DNA from: Oricola nitratireducens
GTDB taxonomy: Bacteria > Pseudomonadota > Alphaproteobacteria > Rhizobiales > Rhizobiaceae
NCBI RefSeq assembly: GCF_014904745.1
Contig: NZ_JACZCS010000050.1
Coordinates: 307,617 to 371,616 of the forward strand
Direction of reading: 5' to 3'
DNA: 64,000 bases
Below are positions 60,182-64,000 of this stretch, in pieces (position 1 is the first letter of the stretch; the number at the start of each line of letters is the position of its first letter). The translations under genes were made by a program, and so were the position numbers. The notes under the pieces are model-generated. The model saw only the letters and a list, made by a program, of their open reading frames with translations, was not told where the DNA came from and did no database searches.

Positions 60182-61770
60182 CTGAGATTATGAGCTCGCA
60201 TCGGAGGGGCCGCTTCGGGTTCATGCGCCCGCATCGGTTCCGCCTCTGCTCCCGCGGAGGTGTAGGGAGAAGGCATGGTGCCGAGAACAACCTCTGCGGT
60301 GTCGACATTCAGATTCTGGATAACCCGCTCGTCGCCGAAAGCCTCGCGAATGCTCGCCGGGGACGCCTTGTAGGCACCCTCTCCAAGAGCTGTTTCAATG
60401 CCGTTGCAGCGCCTTTGCTCTGCTTCGGAGACGCAGGTCGCGCGGCTAGCAGCTGCGCGAACACTGGCATCGCCCCGCAGGCCGAGCCGGCAAATGGGGG
60501 TTACGCCGTAGTCGATCCCGATGGCGAGGCCCAGTTCGTCTGTTCCCGCCAGCATCTCTCGGCAAAGTTCAAAAGATGAGCGAAGGCCGGCGGCGGCATC
60601 GACCGCCGTCTTCATGGTATCCATTGCGTTGGTTTCGGTCTTGTCTCCCACTGCGAGGAGACCATGGATGCAATCGCCTATATAGCGGACCTTCCGGCCT
60701 CCGAAGTCATCGCGCAGGACCGCACCCATTTCCGCGCGGATAACATGAAGGTTCGCGACGGCCTCAGCGATCATTCCGGTTGCGATTGCATTGTCAATGT
60801 AGGCGGTGAAATTGTCGATGTCGGCGAATATCGACACCAGGTCCATCCGGATGGCGTTGCTGGGCGGATGGTCGGCATAGACCAGATCCTTAAGCGGCGG
60901 TTCCTTGTGGTGAAACCTGAATACCGCTTCACCGGTTTCGGATTTCATACGCGCGTCGAGACTTTCAAGAACGGCTGCATACGCCTTTTCAAGCCTGGCG
61001 CTGCCGCTCTGTCTCATACCTGCGGTGACAACCTCGTCACCCAGATATCGGCGCTCGATATCTTCGTTAAGGTACACGCTCTTGGCAAGCGGATCTGACG
61101 TCTGACCCAGAGCTGCCGCCGCCCTCGGGCTGAGATTGAGGCCTTCTTCATTGCCATCCGCTAGCTTGGCTGCATGGTTGGCGGGACTTCCGATGAAGAG
61201 CGGCTCGCGCTCGTCGCTTCGGCCGGAGTCGATGGCGACGGCGGGGCCGCTGTCGATACCGATGCGCACCCCCGTTTTGAAATTAGGATACTTGTCACCG
61301 AGCCGTTCCACCATCTCGCGAAACGCTGCTGCGAAGGCGACCGCAACACGAACGCGTTCGCCTTCGTTTTCGGCACCGTCGGGAGCCAGCACCACGGCGT
61401 GCAGCCTCGATCCATGGAAGTCGACCCGCTGCATCTCGAACTCATCAATAAGCTCGTCGCAACCGCGATAGTGGGCATGGAGAAATTCTAGCGCGCGCCG
61501 ATGGCTCGCCTCGGTCTCGCGCCCTGCTTCGTTGAGAACGTCGTTGAAGTCGACGAGGTTCGCATAGACATGGACGGCATCAGTCGTGATGGCCCGATTG
61601 CGAGGGATGTCGACGAGTGCCGCACGGACAGACATGTCGGTAAGCATGCCCTTCCGCACGCGAGCTTCTGTCAGGAACGTCCGGAAGTCTTCGACTTTAA
61701 TGTCGCCTTCCGGAACGCTGTCCATGAAATCCCGAATTCTCTTACGGGCACGATCTTCATTCCAAGCCAT
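60178..61770 (-). CDS. Tandem class III nucleotide cyclase with degenerate first domain
   Basis: A 530-residue protein. The N-terminal cyclase homology domain (about 66-205) ends in EPLFIGSPANHAAKLA, but both metal positions are changed: Asn71 in VYANLVDF and Ser121 in FHGSRLHAV. The second domain (about 312-455) has Asp317 and Asp319 in SIFADIDNFTAYID and Asp366 in RYIGDCIHG, then GDASVRAA and VSEAEQ. The pair probably forms an internal pseudo-heterodimer. The C-terminal tail repeats PMRAH (512-516 and 523-527). ATG 61770 follows AGGAAGG. It is first of three genes joined by 4-bp overlaps. The nucleotide product is unknown; pyrimidine is plausible from the context. Confidence 0.8.
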   Translation of the reverse strand: MAWNEDRARKRIRDFMDSVPEGDIKVEDFRTFLTEARVRKGMLTDMSVRAALVDIPRNRAITTDAVHVYANLVDFNDVLNEAGRETEASHRRALEFLHAHYRGCDELIDEFEMQRVDFHGSRLHAVVLAPDGAENEGERVRVAVAFAAAFREMVERLGDKYPNFKTGVRIGIDSGPAVAIDSGRSDEREPLFIGSPANHAAKLADGNEEGLNLSPRAAAALGQTSDPLAKSVYLNEDIERRYLGDEVVTAGMRQSGSARLEKAYAAVLESLDARMKSETGEAVFRFHHKEPPLKDLVYADHPPSNAIRMDLVSIFADIDNFTAYIDNAIATGMIAEAVANLHVIRAEMGAVLRDDFGGRKVRYIGDCIHGLLAVGDKTETNAMDTMKTAVDAAAGLRSSFELCREMLAGTDELGLAIGIDYGVTPICRLGLRGDASVRAAASRATCVSEAEQRRCNGIETALGEGAYKASPASIREAFGDERVIQNLNVDTAEVVLGTMPSPYTSAGAEAEPMRAHEPEAAPPMRAHNLR

Positions 61771-61913
61771 TCTCAGCAGCCTTCCTGTTGATCGCGAATC
61801 ACCTTGCGTGCGACCGATTGGCGAGCGGAACGTTAGCAGAACATCAAGATGCACGCCAGCGTTGCACGCGGGTCAGCAATGTTACCTGTGGATTGCTATG
61901 ATTCCGAAGCGGC

Positions 61914-62837
61914 CTAACCGTTGAACGGCCCCCATTCCTTAATGTGGTCGCGCAGAACGTTACACGCGGGTGCCATCTTTGCCGCTGCATCTTTACCTGG
62001 TTCGTAGCTATAGGGGATCGTGGTGATGCCGCTGAGGTCGCTAGGCAGTTTAACCTTGTCTTCGCGCGGCTCCATGAGAATGGCACGTTTCCGCCCTAGC
62101 CGACCCATGAAAAGGCCGAGCTCGAAAACCACATTGTCGCGTGGGGCGGGCCATTCCTGATCGCGGAATAGAGTCATATCATCGCTGTGGGCAACAGCGA
62201 TGGCGAAGTCAGAATCGTTCACCTCGTTCTCGAGTGTTTCAAGGGCATAGCTGGCCACCCTGAAAACGTCGTCGGTCCAAAGCCTGACGACGAAGTCGTC
62301 GTGGGCCAACGCATTCTGGATAATGCGGGCCACCTCCAGTGCTTCCACCGAAGATATGATGAAGACCCTTATCTTATCGCGATGCTGGCCAACGAGCTTG
62401 TTGCGTTCGAGCAGACGGCGGGCCAGCGTTCTAGCGATGACTCGGTAGATTTCGGGACACCGTGACCCGAGGTCCGTCACCTCTGCATGTGTCAACTTGG
62501 CGACCAAGGCAGGTTCCGCGGCCACGATGTCGGCAGAACGCCGCTGCGAGGGTTCAACCAGCACCATCTCCCCGACGGTATCGCCCCTGCCTCGCATTGC
62601 GACCTCGCGGCCGTTGACAACGACTTTGAACGTGCCCGAGATTATCAGAAATAAGTCGTTGTCCTCGCCACCTTGGGTGATAATGGCTTCCCCGTCTTGA
62701 ACTTCAATCAGTTCCGCGCGCTGTGCGAGCTCAGTGGCAAGATCCCGATTCCCGCAGACAATTGCCTGCTGTAACATTGCATCAATCAGATTGCCCAGCC
62801 CAGCATCACCCCGGAAGCGGTCGATGAATCCGCTCAA
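61914..62837 (-). CDS. pycTIR: PycTIR effector: cyclic-nucleotide-binding domain fused to TIR
   Basis: A 307-residue Pycsar effector. An N-terminal helix (GFIDRFRGDAGLGNLIDAML) precedes a cNMP-binding domain (about 37-120) with phosphate cassette VGEMVLVEPSQRRSA (Glu90, Arg100). Residues 156-275 form the CAP12/Pycsar-type TIR (VFIISSVEALEVARIIQNAL, LWTDDVF, PRDNVVFELGLFMG with catalytic Glu239). On sensing its cyclic nucleotide it should deplete NAD. I chose the TTG at 62837: GGAGG lies eight bases upstream, the codon overlaps the PycC stop, and the N-terminus matches other PycTIR proteins. ATG 62777 is the alternative. Confidence 0.9.
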   Translation of the reverse strand: MSGFIDRFRGDAGLGNLIDAMLQQAIVCGNRDLATELAQRAELIEVQDGEAIITQGGEDNDLFLIISGTFKVVVNGREVAMRGRGDTVGEMVLVEPSQRRSADIVAAEPALVAKLTHAEVTDLGSRCPEIYRVIARTLARRLLERNKLVGQHRDKIRVFIISSVEALEVARIIQNALAHDDFVVRLWTDDVFRVASYALETLENEVNDSDFAIAVAHSDDMTLFRDQEWPAPRDNVVFELGLFMGRLGRKRAILMEPREDKVKLPSDLSGITTIPYSYEPGKDAAAKMAPACNVLRDHIKEWGPFNG

Positions 62838-63532
62838 TTGAATTTCCTCCAATAGCTTGAGGAATATATCTCCTCGTTGTTGTGTTGGCTCCAACTCCAC
62901 TTGCGCCAGATATTTTCGCTCTGTGGACCGAGCTTCTGGTTGTCGCGTAAGAAATCGTAGACTCGTTTCGTAATCCAAGTCGGGGTGTCGGCGGTGAGTG
63001 CAGTCAATTTGGCGGCAAGATTGGCTGCGTTGCCAATCCATACTAGGTCGTTGTCGCCACGCACGCCGGTTCTGGCGGCGCGGATCTCAGAGGCATCGAT
63101 GCCAATGACATGCCGAATCTTGAAGTCGCTGTTCCAGTTCTTCTCCATTTCCGCCTGGACGATATTCTTCACCGCGTAGTTGATCTCAAGCGCGCAGGAG
63201 ACAGCATCGTTTCGCTGGCTCTTGGATATGAAAATACCCATGACTCGGTCACCGTCATAGGAGACGATTTTTCCATCATGGCGCCTAATCAGACGCGAGG
63301 CAGCATAGAGGAAAGTCTTGTACACCTCGCCCGCGAACTGCCACTTCTTCGTCTCGACGAGTTCGGTAGACTGGTCGAGATCCGCATAGAGGATCGTAGC
63401 GGTTTTGAAGTGGGCTGCATCGTTCGTGAGCCTGAGATCGCTCGCATCGGGAACTACCAAGCCATCCCGCACAGTCCATTGCGAGCCGAAGGCATCCTTG
63501 GCGTTCTTCTTGATATCGTCGGCGACGCTCAT
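62834..63532 (-). CDS. pycC: Pycsar pyrimidine nucleotide cyclase PycC
   Basis: A 232-residue single class III cyclase domain with the PycC-type N-terminus (MSVADDIKKNAKDAFGSQWT, VVPDASDLRL). The metal aspartates are Asp51 in TILYADLDQST and Asp95 in SYDGDRVMGIF. The ALEINYAVK segment, GIDASEIRAARTGVRGDNDL and WIGNAANLAAKLTAL follow. The lysine that selects purine in ordinary class III cyclases is absent from the SYDGDR segment, in line with use of UTP or CTP. It should make cUMP or cCMP on phage infection and activate PycTIR, with which it shares a 4-bp TTGA overlap. Confidence 0.9.
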   Translation of the reverse strand: MSVADDIKKNAKDAFGSQWTVRDGLVVPDASDLRLTNDAAHFKTATILYADLDQSTELVETKKWQFAGEVYKTFLYAASRLIRRHDGKIVSYDGDRVMGIFISKSQRNDAVSCALEINYAVKNIVQAEMEKNWNSDFKIRHVIGIDASEIRAARTGVRGDNDLVWIGNAANLAAKLTALTADTPTWITKRVYDFLRDNQKLGPQSENIWRKWSWSQHNNEEIYSSSYWRKFN

Positions 63533-64000
63533 GCTACCTGTTTAATACTCGGCGTTCTTTAGGCAAATGGTGATGGAGAAACTAGGGCAAGATCTTCGAT
63601 TTCTTTATTGGTAGAGTTGCAGGCTTCTGGTCGCTATCAGGCTAACTTTTTACTCGTCAGCCTCTGCCGATACCAGAAACCACTTGGGTTGACGACCTTG
63701 CGTCCGAATGAGACGGACACTCGCGAAGAAGCGATGCAGGAGTCTCTGATCTTCTTCGGTGTCGCTCCCAAGTTTCATATTCGGCGACGATTTGCGTCTT
63801 CGCCATTTGGAAAGTCGTGTCAATCTCAACGATATTCACCAGCCCAATCGGCGATTGAACGTGAAACGTCCGCTCTTAGCATTTGAGGCCTACGCTCTAA
63901 ATGTCCGAAATGGTGAAGGTTTTCGGGTGCCGTCAGGCGTACGAAAGCCTCTCATGCAGGAACCCGCGGGCCACAGGCGAAGGCTATGGAGATTTCGATC
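63533..64000. other. Right end: promoter region of the Pycsar pair and unassigned DNA
   Basis: This should contain the promoter for pycC on the minus strand. A 42-codon minus-strand ORF (63778-63650, MKLGSDTEEDQRLLHRFFAS onward) and an overlapping 60-codon ORF in another frame (63839-63657) look like pieces of one short gene split by a frameshift, but I cannot confirm either. I see no recognisable gene in the last 150 bases. Confidence 0.4.

Noticed and set aside
56202..64000. Integrase gene or second tRNA-Val attachment repeat bounding the island
   Set aside because: I scanned both strands and found neither a tyrosine recombinase signature nor a copy of the tRNA 3' end. The island boundary on the right is not in the window.

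Overview
The window comes from an alphaproteobacterium, most likely of the order Hyphomicrobiales (Rhizobiales). The GC content is high. The order nuoA-N, birA, RNase J, methylmalonyl-CoA epimerase, DUF1467, proS, lolC/E, lolD, dnaE is a syntenic block I associate with that order. A divK-pleD pair, a DUF3572 gene, C-terminally extended NuoE and an opgGHC glucan locus agree with this. The genus cannot be fixed from the sequence alone.

Positions 1-28446 hold core functions. These are an AidB-type acyl-CoA dehydrogenase (cut by the left edge), pyrB with an inactive-looking pyrC', plsY, dprA, topA-rnr-DUF983-NUDIX in a tightly packed run, rpmG, the divK-pleD cell-cycle/c-di-GMP pair, a GNAT gene divergent from dinB, opgG-opgH-opgC (with an in-frame stop near the start of opgH), a Na/Pi cotransporter, rsgA, a NYN-LOTUS protein and three membrane or oxidoreductase genes.

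Positions 28443-55611 are almost entirely on the minus strand. Read in the direction of transcription they encode the complete 14-subunit NADH dehydrogenase I, with two extra genes between nuoF and nuoG, then birA, RNase J, epimerase, DUF1467, proS, the LolCD lipoprotein exporter and replicative DnaE. Two short genes sit in gaps of this block. One is a structured plus-strand small RNA with promoter and terminator beside proS. The other is a 28-codon membrane peptide upstream of dnaE, whose promoter carries a perfect GAAC-N7-GAAC LexA box (SidA-like).

From tRNA-Asp and tRNA-Val (55859-56201) onward the window turns into accessory DNA: a broken gene, small orphan ORFs, clustered inverted repeats, and then a nucleotide-signalling defence island (58908-63532, minus strand). 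The island has two parts. A canonical Pycsar pair (PycC cyclase and PycTIR effector) is followed by a second unit of three genes joined by 4-bp overlaps: a protein with two cyclase domains (the first lacking both metal aspartates), a stand-alone E2-like protein with a cysteine-rich tail, and a DUF5706/PycTM-like membrane effector. This second unit resembles a short type II CBASS operon in which a class III cyclase replaces the CD-NTase, and it is the most interesting system in the window.
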